Shown piece by piece: positions 22,766 through 34,589 of a stretch of 64,000 nt of DNA. Within the stretch, counting starts at the first letter, position 1. Every line of letters begins with the position of its first letter. Both the position numbers and the translations under genes were made by a program. The notes beneath the pieces are model-generated. The model had not been told where the DNA came from. It saw only the letters and a program-made list of their open reading frames with translations, and did not search any database. This stretch comes from Nageia nagi (Eukaryota > Pinophyta), in assembly GCA_050084985.1 (NCBI GenBank), contig JBITNC010000001.1:173414001-173478000 (forward strand), given 5' to 3'.

Positions 22766-24180
22766 TTTCACCTTCTCAGATTTCGTTTGTTTACAATCCA
22801 GTTTGAAGTCCGAGACGATCGATAATTTGGCCGTATAATTGTATTGATTATCGAAAATTGGGAACGGTGAGCGATGCTCATGCAAGAAACTTTTTTTTGA
22901 CAGATTGACGACACGGAAGGACCATTAAGAGGACGCCACTATATTCAAACATAGGAGTGAGATTGGTTGGTGTTAATGGGTTGTTTTAAATCAGTGTTCC
23001 TTATGTTGAGGTCTTATTAATAGGGTTGCAATTTAACAGAATTCATAAAACACCTCCAATGATTTTCAAAGGACAAAGATTACCATAATGTTTTCTAGAT
23101 AAAATCATTATGACATTTATCCTTGTGTCAACATTTTAGTATTATTTTTTTTATAATTTTTGTATTTCAATCATTGAATTTACCATCCTTGTTTGGTATC
23201 TCTTTTATGTTTATAATGATCATAGTATATTTCGTTCATTAACTTGGTTGGTTTTATTATGTGTTACATTTTTGGTGAATTTTAATTTGTTTTATGTTTT
23301 CTATATATTTTTAATTGAAAATTTTAAATTTGTAAATTTTTAGATAATTTATCTAAATGCATGAAAGAGTTAAAGTTCTTATTCTTATTACAAGAAGTGC
23401 TAGGTTAAATGTTAAAATAGAATCTTATAATAATTTTAAATTCAACCATGTTGATGGTGATTATGATTTGTTTTGCATCATAAGATAATAATGAGCGAAA
23501 TAATTTTTTTCGAATGATAATGAAGAAATTAACCCATAATTTGATATTCAAGTTGTCCATAATCAAGATCTCCATAATAATTTCAATAAATGCCTTTTGC
23601 AACATTCACGATTTATGAATCTTTTTTTTATTCCTTAACAAGGATGTCTTTTTTCATTTATTATTTGAAATTTAATATTAATGTCCATGGGTGATACAAA
23701 ATTATCAATATGATTACAAAAAAAAATACATATAAATAAGAGCAAGGGATTGCCTAATGTAACTCCAACGAGTAAGTGAGAAGTAAGCACAAAAGAGTAT
23801 CAAAATACAACTAGTTTGAGCAGGGTAGAAAGCCTTCATATGGAGAATTAAGGGGCTCCATCATCATCTGAGGTTAGAAAGAAGCTTCAAATGTTATAAC
23901 CAGAGGAAGTAACCAAATGTTTAGTGATACTATACTAACAAGTAATCCTTCCAGAGTCTTCAAGGTTCATGTGATGCTTTTGATTTGTAGCTTCTTGTGA
24001 TTGAAAATAGAATGTGATAAGTTTGGAACTCGTTGTGTCGGGGGATTTATCAATGATCACTTTTTGTCTGAGGTAGGTGGTTTCTTGGATATAGTGTAAC
24101 ACATATATGGTCTTTGTAATTTATACATGATTTCAACATGTGTGTGCTTCTAAATAAATAATGGAATTGACCTTGAGTTT
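22766..24180. other. UBP22 upstream region and AT-rich intergenic DNA
   Basis: The first few hundred bases should contain the promoter and leader of the UBP22-like gene; no clear TATA box is assigned. The rest is AT-rich with no recognisable gene. Confidence 0.4.
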
Positions 24181-24189
24181 CATAGTAGA

Positions 24190-25530
24190 TGGGGCAAATG
24201 AATATGAAATACTTTTGTCTTTGGTTGCATATACGTTGATCTATAGGGATATGGTGGTTTGTCTTAATACGAAGTTTGTGTGAAAAAATCCTTATCTAGC
24301 CAAAGGGGAAATAGAGATCATGAGATATGTGGATGTAATCAAGGATGATAATAGCTCCATTCTCTAGTTTCATGTCAACTTAAAGATAATGCAAGAGCTT
24401 TGGTGAAAACGTTCTTTCCACTTTCACCAAATGATGTATAATTGAAATCGCTCCTATGCATCTCAAACTATCTCTTTTATCCCTTCTAATTCAATTCCTA
24501 TGTCTCAAATTATTATTAACAAAATCATTAATTACACTCCTAAATCCTATTTGACCTTTCTTTATCTACCCTTATTTATAGTAATTACACACTAGTAATA
24601 CATGTCCTTAGTTCTTTCCCCTTCATCCACTCTTATTTGATATTCTTTACCTCAATCAAGAAATATTATAGCAAGTCTTGGAAACATTATAACAATTTTT
24701 GCCCTTCCATTTTTTTGGAATTGTATATTTGTTAACCACCAAAAACCTACTTCGTTTTTAAATTGTATTATTTGCCCTTATGTTATTTATTTACCTATTA
24801 CTAGATCTAAGATAATTCTCTTTCTTAAATCTCAAAAATTCAAAACTTTTTGAGATGATGACCTTCCTTCAATAGATGTAAATTCATCCTTAATTATCTT
24901 ATCCCTTCTGAAGTTTCAAAACTTCAAACCTTTACAAGTAAAGAAGATCAACACATCAAATTTGACAATTTAAGGAATTATATAATAAAATTGCCAAAAG
25001 ATTTTTGAAAAGCCTAAAAGGTTAACACTCTTGAGTGGTTATATAAATCATCAAAAAATCATATTTTCACCTCTTTTTTTCTCCTTTGTAGACATCCTTG
25101 TGGATCATTTCAAGATTAACATTACTAAAATGATAATATTTCAAAATTAAGGTTACCTCCCTCTCAGTTCTTAGAGAGGACCTCTAATCTTTCTACTAGA
25201 GATAACAACAAAAGGATCAAGAAGGAAATCTACTCAACTTACTTGAAAACAAAATGGATTGAATTGAAAAAACCACTTTCATCGAAGCTCTTGCATTATT
25301 TTTAGGTTTACATGAAACCAAAGAATGATGCTATTGCCATCCTTGATTACATCAAGCTACACATATCTCATGGATTCTATTTCCCCTTGGCAAGATAAAG
25401 GTTTACATATACCAACTTTCTATCGAGATAAACCATTATACCCATAGAGATTAGTGTATATGCAAATTGTATAGCATGTAACTAAATATTGAAGAGTATT
25501 TCATATTTATTTATCCCATTTCCTATGTGT
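24190..25530. repeat. Diverged inverted repeat (arms about 24190-24450 and 25260-25530)
   Basis: The left arm (for example AAAGGGGAAATAGA, ATCATGAGATATGTG, GTAATCAAGGATG, ATAATGCAAGAGCTT in order) recurs in the reverse complement of the right arm in the same order, with many substitutions and small gaps. The 0.8 kb between the arms has no recognised coding sequence. It may be a decayed foldback or long-TIR transposon, or two opposite copies of one repeat. Confidence 0.65.
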
Positions 25531-25990
25531 AAACACCCTAAAATTGCATTTTACATTTTTGTTTATCAGAACCAACAGGTAAATTTGATATTAATAAAAA
25601 AAGAAAATCGAATTTTGAAAGCACCTCAAACACCTTTTACAAAAAAGTAATAGAGAGTTGAATCTATTTTCCTCTATAATACATAAACAAAGAGAAATAG
25701 ATCTCTGTCAAGTATAAGCCATACACAAAAAAAAACATAGCATAAGGTAATTATCATTACATAGTAACAGTATAAGTTCTGGTCCATCAACTAATCAAAA
25801 GAGAGTAAAACAAAGCACTATGTATAGACTATATCTATCTTCTTATCAAAAGAAATATAGAGTATTTCACGCATAGAAGTAAAATGGTTCTTAGTTTGAG
25901 TATCCTTTAGAAGCAAACAAAAAAAAATTGATCCTAATGTTGTACAATATCCATGGAGACAAAGAAAACATAATTAGCCCTAACTATTTC
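25531..25990. other. AT-rich spacer, nothing recognised
   Basis: AT-rich sequence with short A-runs between the diverged inverted repeat and the TE-derived remnant that follows. No gene, terminal repeat or RNA feature is apparent. Confidence 0.4.
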
Positions 25991-27820
25991 CCTCCTTGTC
26001 AGGTTTGAGCTTCTGAAGAGGCTTTACTTTGAAGTAGAATCTTGTATTATATTATGGTCTTATGGATGCTCGAATGTCAAGGAAGTCATTATGCCAATAA
26101 TCCTGAAGCTTTACCTCATATGGTTCAAAATAATCCTCATCCCATTGTAGCTTCAACTTTTGATGATTATACTTGTAGAACTTCTTGTATATCTTCCTCC
26201 AAGTTTTTGCTTTTTGAATCAAGTTATGTTTCTGGGTTTTAGATCCTTGCATAGATTCATAGACAAGAATGGTTTCAAAAATCACACTGGGGTTCCCCTG
26301 ACATCTTTCTGCTTCAAGTAACATTACATTATGCAAATGGATATTTTGAGGCATGCAAATTAGTTGGACATGTTGTCTATACTTGGTAGGCTTAGGACAC
26401 CTTCTAATTATAGCAAAACACCATAATATGAAGGTTACATGAGTCATGTTTTGTAGTCTGGTTAGGAGAATGAGAGGGAAATTCCATAGGATTAATCATG
26501 GGAGGGGGATTCTTTATATTCCAATCATGGTAAGGTTTTTCAAGACTAGTTTTACCACTTTCCTTCTCCATCTCATGGATAGAGCAGGATTCCCATTTCC
26601 TCTTTCTTTCATAAGTACATTTAAAGGAAGGAGTTATTTTAGGATTGACATCAATTTTGGTAATCTCAAGAGTGACAAGATTCTCTTTTGTGTAAGTTGA
26701 ACTACATTCCTCCTTAGGTGGACTATCAAAGATAAAGATAGTTTCAAGTTCCAGCCTACCTTTGGCCTTATTCGCTTGAGTCATCGATCGTGTCCTCTTT
26801 ATGGGGGTAAGAAACCCTTCTGCTATGTTATGTTCATTGTCACCTGGTTGTTGTCTATTCTTCGGGCAAGGTTGTTCTTGTACATTCTAACCTAAATCTT
26901 CCTCAATAATGATTCTTTGAGTTTGCTCAGTTGACCTTCTTCTCCTTTTGAATCTAATTCGGCCTTATTCATCTTCATCCTCACCCTCTACAAAATTTGA
27001 TCTTGTATGTTTTGTCTAGTTTTGACATAGTTCCATTGTTCATCATCATTCTAGACTCAATTCTCTTGGTTGTTTTCCTCATCAACCATCCTACCCTTCC
27101 TTCTCACCCTTCCTAGTCGAGCTTGTGTATTCTTTGGGTTAGGGTTACCTTTGAGCAAAATTTGCAAGCTGATGTCGGTAGACTAGTAGCATGACCATTT
27201 GGTGTGAGGCTATGGCATTTGGTTTGGCCTTACATTTGGTGAATAAAACCACAATTGAGAATTGAACAAAATTCACAAATTTAATCTGCTCTCTAGGGGG
27301 TTTGAAGTGATTCCCATCAGAATGATGTGGGTACCAAACACTTATATCTATCTCCCATCCAATGTTATATATTTCATTAGTATCTTACACACTTTATGCC
27401 ATGGGTAAGGAAGACTTCTTCTATAATACCCTATTCTATATTGTTCTAAACATATTTGACCCCCTTTGAATTTTTGAACCTCCTCAATCTTACTTGCCTT
27501 TGAAATTTGATTGACCTTCTTTCCTCTATTTGGAAGGCCTATAGCTTCTATAATAGCTGATTCATTAAAGTAAAATTCCCTTCCATGAATATTACAAACC
27601 CTATTCTCCCATGTATTCACTACATAATTCACCAATCTTCGATCACTTCAAACTCTGCATGCTTCAATAAACCTATCCAGACCTTCCCTACATAAAATTC
27701 TCCAGACACGGGGGTCTTTTTTTGCCTTACTTGGATCACTCAGCTTCATGAATACCAACACCCCCTCCCATTCTCCTCTAGTTTGATACTGCTCTATTGA
27801 TAAGGTGGTGATAATTATTC
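25990..27820 (-). pseudogene. Decayed TE-derived coding region of unknown class
   Basis: Minus-strand reading in several short open pieces. The first (about 27800-27350) includes KKDPRVWRILCREGLDRFIE and, after a stop, VNTWENRVCNIHGREF followed by AIIEAIGLPNRGK; the last resembles the N-terminal domain of plant transposon or retroelement proteins that carry a GLP motif. Pieces at 26784-26404 and 26447-26052 are charged and lack a domain I recognise; one reads KLQWDEDYFEPYEVKLQDYW. Continuity in order suggests one polyprotein broken by many stops. I cannot say whether it is a retroelement gag-like region or a DNA-transposon accessory gene. Confidence 0.4.
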
Positions 27821-28149
27821 CACTCGAACTGTATTTTTATTATGGTAATCCTTTGCTTTATGATGAACTCATACTCAAGGTCATCATTAATATGAAAGGT
27901 GGCATGAGATCACTATCTTTTCATTCTTATGAATATGTTCTCTCCATTGGTTATCCTTCTCATAATGTGAACATCACACTTGTCAAGAAGCCCATCTACC
28001 TTAACTCCTTCACCCTCACGATTTTAGCATTTTTTTATCATTTGGTCTTAAAAAAGATTTAAAACTTGATGACATTTCCTTATCATCGAAGTACACCATC
28101 ACATTTTCTACCAATCTAAGAACCATAATTTTGAAAAATTCTTGTGCTT

Positions 28150-28500
28150 CATTTTCTTTATTTTCAAACACTCGACTATTTCTCTACTTCCATATTTGCC
28201 ACCACATATGCCTAGTCAACATTGTCCATCATTTATAGTACCCTTTAGTTTTCTCCCAAGGTGCCCAATGTTTTATGCATTGTTCAACATCCCTTGGTAG
28301 TATCCATTGTATCTTCATTTTTTTCATATCATACCCCAAATATTCATTGTATACTCATAATGCAAGAAAATGTGATCTATACTCTCTTCCTCTATTTTGC
28401 ACAACACACATCTATTAACCATACTGAAACCTCTTATTTGTAAATTGTTTATTGTTAATAGTCTTTTCTTAGCGCCAAGCTAAATAAAAAGGCAATCGTA
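28150..28500 (-). pseudogene. LINE C-terminal zinc segment (zf-RVT-like) remnant
   Basis: Minus-strand translation near 28410-28330 includes fragments such as CVLCKIEEES then DHIFLHYEYTMNIW across frames, which resemble the zf-RVT region found at the end of plant LINE ORF2 proteins. Heavily frameshifted. Confidence 0.45.
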
Positions 28501-29045
28501 GGTGTTAACTTTGCTTTCCAAATATTCTTCCATATTTTGCTCCCCTTTATTTTTCTAAAAATATTACTTAGAGTTATGACTACTTCTTTAACCTTGTATT
28601 GGCCATTAGTCCTTAGTTTCCATATCAATTTCCCTTCCTGACTATTGAGCTTGATATTAGAATCATTTAGTTCCTTTTGTAACTGCTTTAGTTATTTTGC
28701 TATTCTACCTCTAATCGACCTATGAATCTGCCAACTATTAGTATCCTTATTAAAATACTTGTCAATTAAGCTCCCTTGATATTTCAAATCCCACTCAAAT
28801 CCTTGTTTATAATCCTTTATTTTAATTAGTGGTTCCTCTTTAAACCATGCATATTCCTAAATGTGTACTTGCTCACCATTTCCTGGGTGCCATTTGGTAG
28901 AATCTTGAATCTAGTACCTTACCACTATTATACCATTCCAAAATGGCAAACCATACGATGGATTCTGGATTCTCAAGATGCAATTTTGGCCCATCATATA
29001 TTTATCCTTACAAGTGTGAACCCACTCCTCTTCATTTTGAGTTAT

Positions 29046-30211
29046 TTACCAAACCAATTTTTGTTTCAAAGCTTGATCCACTTGCTTCATTTTTCTCAAC
29101 CCCAATCCTCCCTGATCTTTTTCCATGCAAACAAAATTCCAACTTACCAAGGTGATTTTCTTCTTTTTTGAATCTCTTAACCATAAGAATTTATTACAGA
29201 TTTTATATATCTTATCACTAATAGTTATAGGTAATTTAAAAGCCATTGCACTATAAACAGGTATGCTTTGAAAAATAGATTTAATGAGGACAAGTTTACC
29301 TACATAGCTTAGACATTTTTCCTTCCATCTTGTGAGTTTATTTTGGATTTTTTGAAGTAACACATCCCAATATTGAGATCTGAGTCTTCCAACAAAAAGG
29401 GGCATTCCTAGATATTTGGTTGACAAATCATCAGTTTTACACCCCCATATCATAGTAATACTCTTCTTACTAGCTTCAAAATAATTAATAAAGTAAATCT
29501 TAGTCTTTTGTAAATTTGTTTTTTGGTGTGAAGCTTTTTCATACATATTTAGATCCTTATTAAATTGAATTCTTCCCTCCTTTCATCTTTACCAACAAAG
29601 ATAGTATTGTCCACAAATTGATGGTGAGTTGTGGCCTTACAGTTAGCGGATGGAATAGTCCCTTTCAAAGTTTGAGTATCCCTATACTATTTCAATTTCC
29701 TCCCCAACGCCTCCATCATTATGATGAACAAATAGGGGGAGATTGGATCTCCTTGCCTAAGCCCTCTTTGGGAGTTAAAATAACATTTTGCTTCTCCATT
29801 GATGATAATAGAAAATATAGGTGAAGATATATACTCTGTAATCCAATTTCTCCAAATTTTTTCAAACCCTAATTTAGCTAAAACCAAATTCAAAAAAGTC
29901 CAACTCACCCTATCATAGGCCTTTTCCATATCCAACTTTACCACCATAGTCAGAGTTTTCTTATTATGCATTGAATGAAGGACCTCGTGCATTTGAATAA
30001 TTCCATTCGTAATCTACCTCCCTTTGACAAATTCATCTTGCTCTATAGATATGATTTGAGAAATTAGTGGTTTTAGCCTTTTCACCATTATTTTTGTGAT
30101 GGTTTTATAGATTACATTGCAAAGACTAATTAGTTTGTAGTCTTTGAACTCCTTTGTTTCTTGTGTCTTAGGGATTAGGGTCAAGAATGTGTTATTCCAT
30201 TGTTTCAACAA
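29046..30211 (-). pseudogene. LINE reverse transcriptase remnant, catalytic site altered
   Basis: Pieces at 30211-30014 (LTLIPKTQETKEFKDYKLIS), 29992-29687 (KLDMEKAYDRVSW and QRGLRQGDPISPYLF) and 29546-29046 (STKYLGMPLFVGRL, then WKEKCLSYVGKLVLIKS) follow the normal RT order. At about 29619-29608 the usual F-A-D-D catalytic block reads F-V-D-N, so one metal-binding Asp is lost. Stops separate the pieces. The protein would be inactive. Confidence 0.82.
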
Positions 30212-30813
30212 TTTCTCTTTTTAAAGAATTCTTTTACAGCATACCACACATCCTTCCCTATAATTTCCCATTTTTTTGGAAAAATCCAGCAGGAAAGCCA
30301 TCCGATCTAGGACCTTTGTCAACTTCCATTAGGAATATTACCTATTTGACTTCTTTTATAGTTTGCTATTGTAGTGCTTCATTTTGCTGATTTATTATAA
30401 TTTTTGGTATATTTTTAGTAATTTTTTCTTTAGTTATAGGGTTGTTTCTTTGATCCATTGTTAGCGGGTCTTTGTAGAATCCCTCTACTTCTTACTTAAT
30501 TTCCTTTTCTTCTAAATTTAAAACACCATCTTATCTTTTGATCTCATTAATCATGTTGTAATTTCTCCTTCTTATAGTGGTGATTCTAAACAATTTTGTA
30601 TTTTTATCTCCTTCTTTGATCTAGGCCACTCTAGATTTCTATCTCTAGAGTTGTTCTCCTAAGAGATAGTATTATAGAACTCTGCTAGAAGTATTTTTTC
30701 TTCCATGTCTAGGTCACTTATCTTTCCTATACTTAGTATTCCATTCTCAATTTTTTCCAATTTTTCTTTCATATGAGTCTTCTTGAAATGCACATTTTTA
30801 AAAACTTTTTCTT

Positions 30814-31287
30814 CTATATTTTCAAATTTATTTTGACTTCATCTAATTTCTTGACTAACCTATACATGGTTGTTCTCTCAATCTTTATCTTCCACCATTC
30901 TGTAAGCATGTACTTGAAGTTTGGATGAGACATCCACATATTTTCAAAACTGAAGGGGGATTTTTTCTTTACTATTTTTTCCATTTTAAGCTCTATAGGT
31001 CTATAATCCAAAGATATTCTTGATAGAGAGTTTAGAATAGCATTGGGGTAATTATCTAGCCATTCTTTGATAACTACAATCCTATCCAATCATCTTTGTA
31101 TAAAACCTGCCCCAATCCATCTATTGGACCAAAGATATCTATTCCCTTTTAAATTGAGATCAATCAAAGCATTATCATCAAGAAAATTTCTAAAGTCTTC
31201 CATACTAGTGGTCATATTGAGTCTGCCTCCATATTTATCCTCTATATTCAACGGAGTATTAAAGTCTCCTCTTATAAGCCCAAGCAT
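30814..31287 (-). pseudogene. LINE endonuclease remnant
   Basis: Two adjacent minus-strand pieces (31287-31090 and 31089-30814). The first has RGDFNTPLN, the GDFN motif of apurinic-type LINE endonucleases, then NRYLWSNRW. The second has LSRISLDYRPIELK, corresponding to the terminal S-D-H motif with His replaced by Tyr. Upstream catalytic residues are not clearly preserved. Confidence 0.7.
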
Positions 31288-32429
31288 AGTTGGAAATACT
31301 TTCTTATGGTTTGATAAAAATTCCCAGAATTATCTTCTCCTCATTAGAAGGTTGGGAGCATAGATTTTAGACATAATGAAACTATAGTTTGAGGACTTAC
31401 ATGCGATTTTCATATATAAGCATCTATTAGAGAGCCATTGTATTCTTTCTGCATCAATTTTCATAGGATCCCATAAGATTTAAAGTTCACATGATTTTCC
31501 TAATATTGTGATAGCTTCATATTTGGCTTCCCTCCATATCTTTTTTGCTATTTTTTGAATCTTATGTTGCTTAATTTTGGTTTCTTGTATTATTAACATA
31601 CCTGGTTTACTCTCTTTCCATAAGTCTCTAACAATCTTTTATTTTTTGAGATATTCTAGCATATGATGTTCGTCATCTTCTTTTAACACCACTTTGATCA
31701 TGAGTGTTTCTCCTTTATTTTCCTTTTTTCTTCATTGAGTGTAGTCCTCTTTTCTCATCTTTTCCAAATGTATTGTGATCCTTCTTAACATAACTTGTTT
31801 GTATTTTGCATTGGGGATTTGGGTATTCCTTTTTTATTATTCTTCTTTTTCCCTTACATTTCATTTTTGTTTTCTAGCTCCTTATTTTCTATATACTCCT
31901 CTTCTTCATCATCTTCTACTTGATCCTCTTCTTCTTCTTCCTCATATTTCTCCTCCTCTGCATATGCTTCATTTTCTTCATAGATTTCCTTTGATTATTC
32001 TCCCTCATGATTTATTATTTACATGATTACATTTGTATTACATGTCATCTCATCTATCAGTTCTTCCTCATTGGTTGGATTTTGGAATTGAGTTTCTTCT
32101 ATTTGAAAAGCCTTTGTACCTTTTTCTTTTGTTATATTATGCAACACTCAAAAGAATCCCTCTTTAGGGGTGAATCTACCTTTTGTGATTCTCTTTGGTT
32201 CTTATTCTCTAGAATAGGAGTTATCTTATTTTGTATATTTAACTCTATGAACTCTTCATTTTCATCTTGTCTAGATGTTCCAGTTGACTTTGATTTACTT
32301 ATTTATTCTTCCCTTTTTCTTGGCCAATTGGCTATTTTTTCCTCCTATTGGTTTCCATGTTCCTTCCATTTTACGATTAGGCCTATAATAGTAGTTATAG
32401 CTTTATTGATTTGGTCATGGCCCTTGCTG

Positions 32430-33119
32430 AGCTTGTTACCTATTTCTCCATGGGAAATATTTTTCTATATGTCCATATCTATTACACCCATTACAGATTA
32501 TTGGAGGTATATAGAATGATATATCCTAAATTTATTCTCCTCTTTTATTTTTCAGACATATATTCATCTTCATAGGCTTTGAGATGTCTATATTGGCACA
32601 AAATCTTGTTGTCTGATAAGTCTATCTAGATCTTGTATTTTTTTCAAACATATATATTTACCCATTATTGAAGTAGTACCAACAATTATTTCTTCAAACC
32701 AAAAGTCAATTGAGAGCTCTGGTACTAATATCCACATTAGGATTTTTGTAAAAGAATCATTTTGAGGCTTGAATCCTTCATACCATTTATTTATATGTAG
32801 TTTTCTTTTCTCGAACCACCAAGGTCCTTTTTCCATTACCCAATGAAGATCTTCCTCTAGGTTGAAGTTAAACATTAAGAAATCTTTTGGAAGTATTTCC
32901 ATTTCCACCTCCCCTTTGAGTCTCCATACTATTTTTATCCATATCCTTATATTTTTGTATATTATCCTTGCTCCCATGAACTTTCCAATAAGGGCATTTT
33001 TTTATGGATTCCAGCATCTTGTTGTACATAGTATCTGGGATAATTATTCTTGACATGCCTTTATCAAAGTCTACCTTATACACCTCGATCAACATGCCTA
33101 GTTTGATTCCATTTCGCAT
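32430..33119 (-). pseudogene. LINE ORF1 remnant (DUF4283-like plus CCHC knuckle)
   Basis: Fragments at 33119-32868 and 32977-32588 overlap in two frames and together resemble the DUF4283 domain of plant LINE ORF1: KDFLMFNFNLEEDLHWVMEK is followed by KGPWWFEK and IMGKYI. Near 32500-32450 a degenerate knuckle reads CNGCNRYGHIEKYF, with the last Cys replaced. At least one frameshift separates the halves. Confidence 0.7.
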
Positions 33120-34580
33120 ATTCTTTTGAAGTGCTTGGTAAAAGGATAATGAAGCATAGGGACCCCTCTATTGGGTGAGTCCATATTGGGTTAAAAAATA
33201 TCACATGCATTATCATATCTACTACTATCATGTCTAGCTAATTTGTTTTTGTAGCACTTTTAATCAATTTGATTGACACCATTTTAGCTTTTAATTTATT
33301 TATAACACTTTGATTCTAGTCACTCGAATGACTTATGAGTCACTTGGACGATCTTGCAGGTCACGTAGTCATCCAGATGATCATGTCTGAGATTTATAAA
33401 AGATAATTTGGGCTCACTTTTTGAGACTTCTTGCTTGACACACTTTTTCATGAGCTCTATGATTATTATACTTAAGTATTTTCATCCTTGTCACAAGATT
33501 TCTATTTTATCTTAAATGTCTAGTTTTACATTTTATCTTTGAGTGCATTGTGATCATCTAGATGACTTTTGATCATCTAGATGATTGGAACTTTCATCAC
33601 AATCATCATTGTAGTGGAATATTCTATGGTAGAGCTTTGTAACTTTCATTTCATCTATCAAACATGGAGAGGGAAGGCATGTTCTTACATGGGTGAGTAT
33701 TTGAATCTCTTTCATTACTCTCTTTATCTAGGATTACCACTCTTTAATGAATTTTGCATTGCATGTTGGGGGGATTGTTGCATACACTTTGAAATCTACT
33801 TTGATGTTTCAAATTCAAAATATTACAAAAAGGTTTCCTTGCTGTTGGGGTATCTTTGTTGTTTGTTTAGTGTATACAAAAGATTGTTATATTTAAATTA
33901 TTTCCCATTCAAAAAGAAAAGAAAGCAATTTATAATTTTATAAAACTTATGTGGGTGTGCCTTGATTTTGTTTTGAAAAGAAAATGTGTTTGGGGTGTAA
34001 TTGCATTGCATATTATTGTAGGGTTGAATATCATATTTTCTTATTGCATTAAAATTCTCATAAGCTTAGGGAGTATCTAGGGCATGTGGATTTCATCACC
34101 ACGGCCTAACCCATATTCAAATTTCATCACCAAAGTGGGAGCCCCCTCTATTGATGATGTGTGTCATAGAGGTACTTGACTACCCTTGAAAAATGATTCT
34201 CACCCTTAGAGATCGATCCTTATCTTGTTAACACTTGATTAGAATCATTTTTTAGGAAAACATAAAAAAGATTATGTCACAATTTACAAGTGCATTGTTA
34301 AAATCAACCCTAACTAAAAAAGATAAAGTGTCAAATTGAACAAAGAAGAAATTAGAAACATAATCACCATTGCTATCTCTTACCATTACTTCTTATCATT
34401 TAGACTTATGTTTTGAAGTGGGTGTTATGATTTAGGCTTAATGACATTACGTGCATACACATTAAACAAGATCTCTTTTAACTAAATTCTTGTTGGGTGA
34501 TTTATTACTTTTGCATTATTTTAGTTCTATATTAGTACACTCTAGTTTTATTTAAAAGGGCTTAATAAATCAATTTTTCC
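33120..34580. other. No gene recognised; possible LTR/leader of following gypsy element
   Basis: Contains recurring short palindromes such as ATCATCTAGATGA near 33555-33580 and CATCCAGATGATCATG near 33372. These might be LTR sequence of the gypsy element downstream, but no LTR pair or primer site could be placed. Confidence 0.35.
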
Positions 34581-34589
34581 TACCCTGCC

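Larger units (their letters stand above)
28100..33119 (-). mobile_element. LINE (non-LTR retrotransposon), decayed
   Basis: On the minus strand the order is ORF1 (nucleic-acid-binding, zinc knuckle), endonuclease, reverse transcriptase and a C-terminal zf-RVT-like segment, which is the plant L1-type order. About 5 kb is recognisable. It is broken by many stops and frameshifts. No poly-A tail or target duplication is obvious, so both borders are approximate. Long plus-strand frames in this interval, such as 32007-32519, are antisense shadows. Confidence 0.82.

Noticed and set aside
32007-32519. 170-codon hydrophobic plus-strand frame
   Set aside because: Lies opposite the LINE ORF1 region, whose minus-strand reading shows a zinc knuckle; apparent membrane segments arise from antisense of a charged AT-rich sequence.
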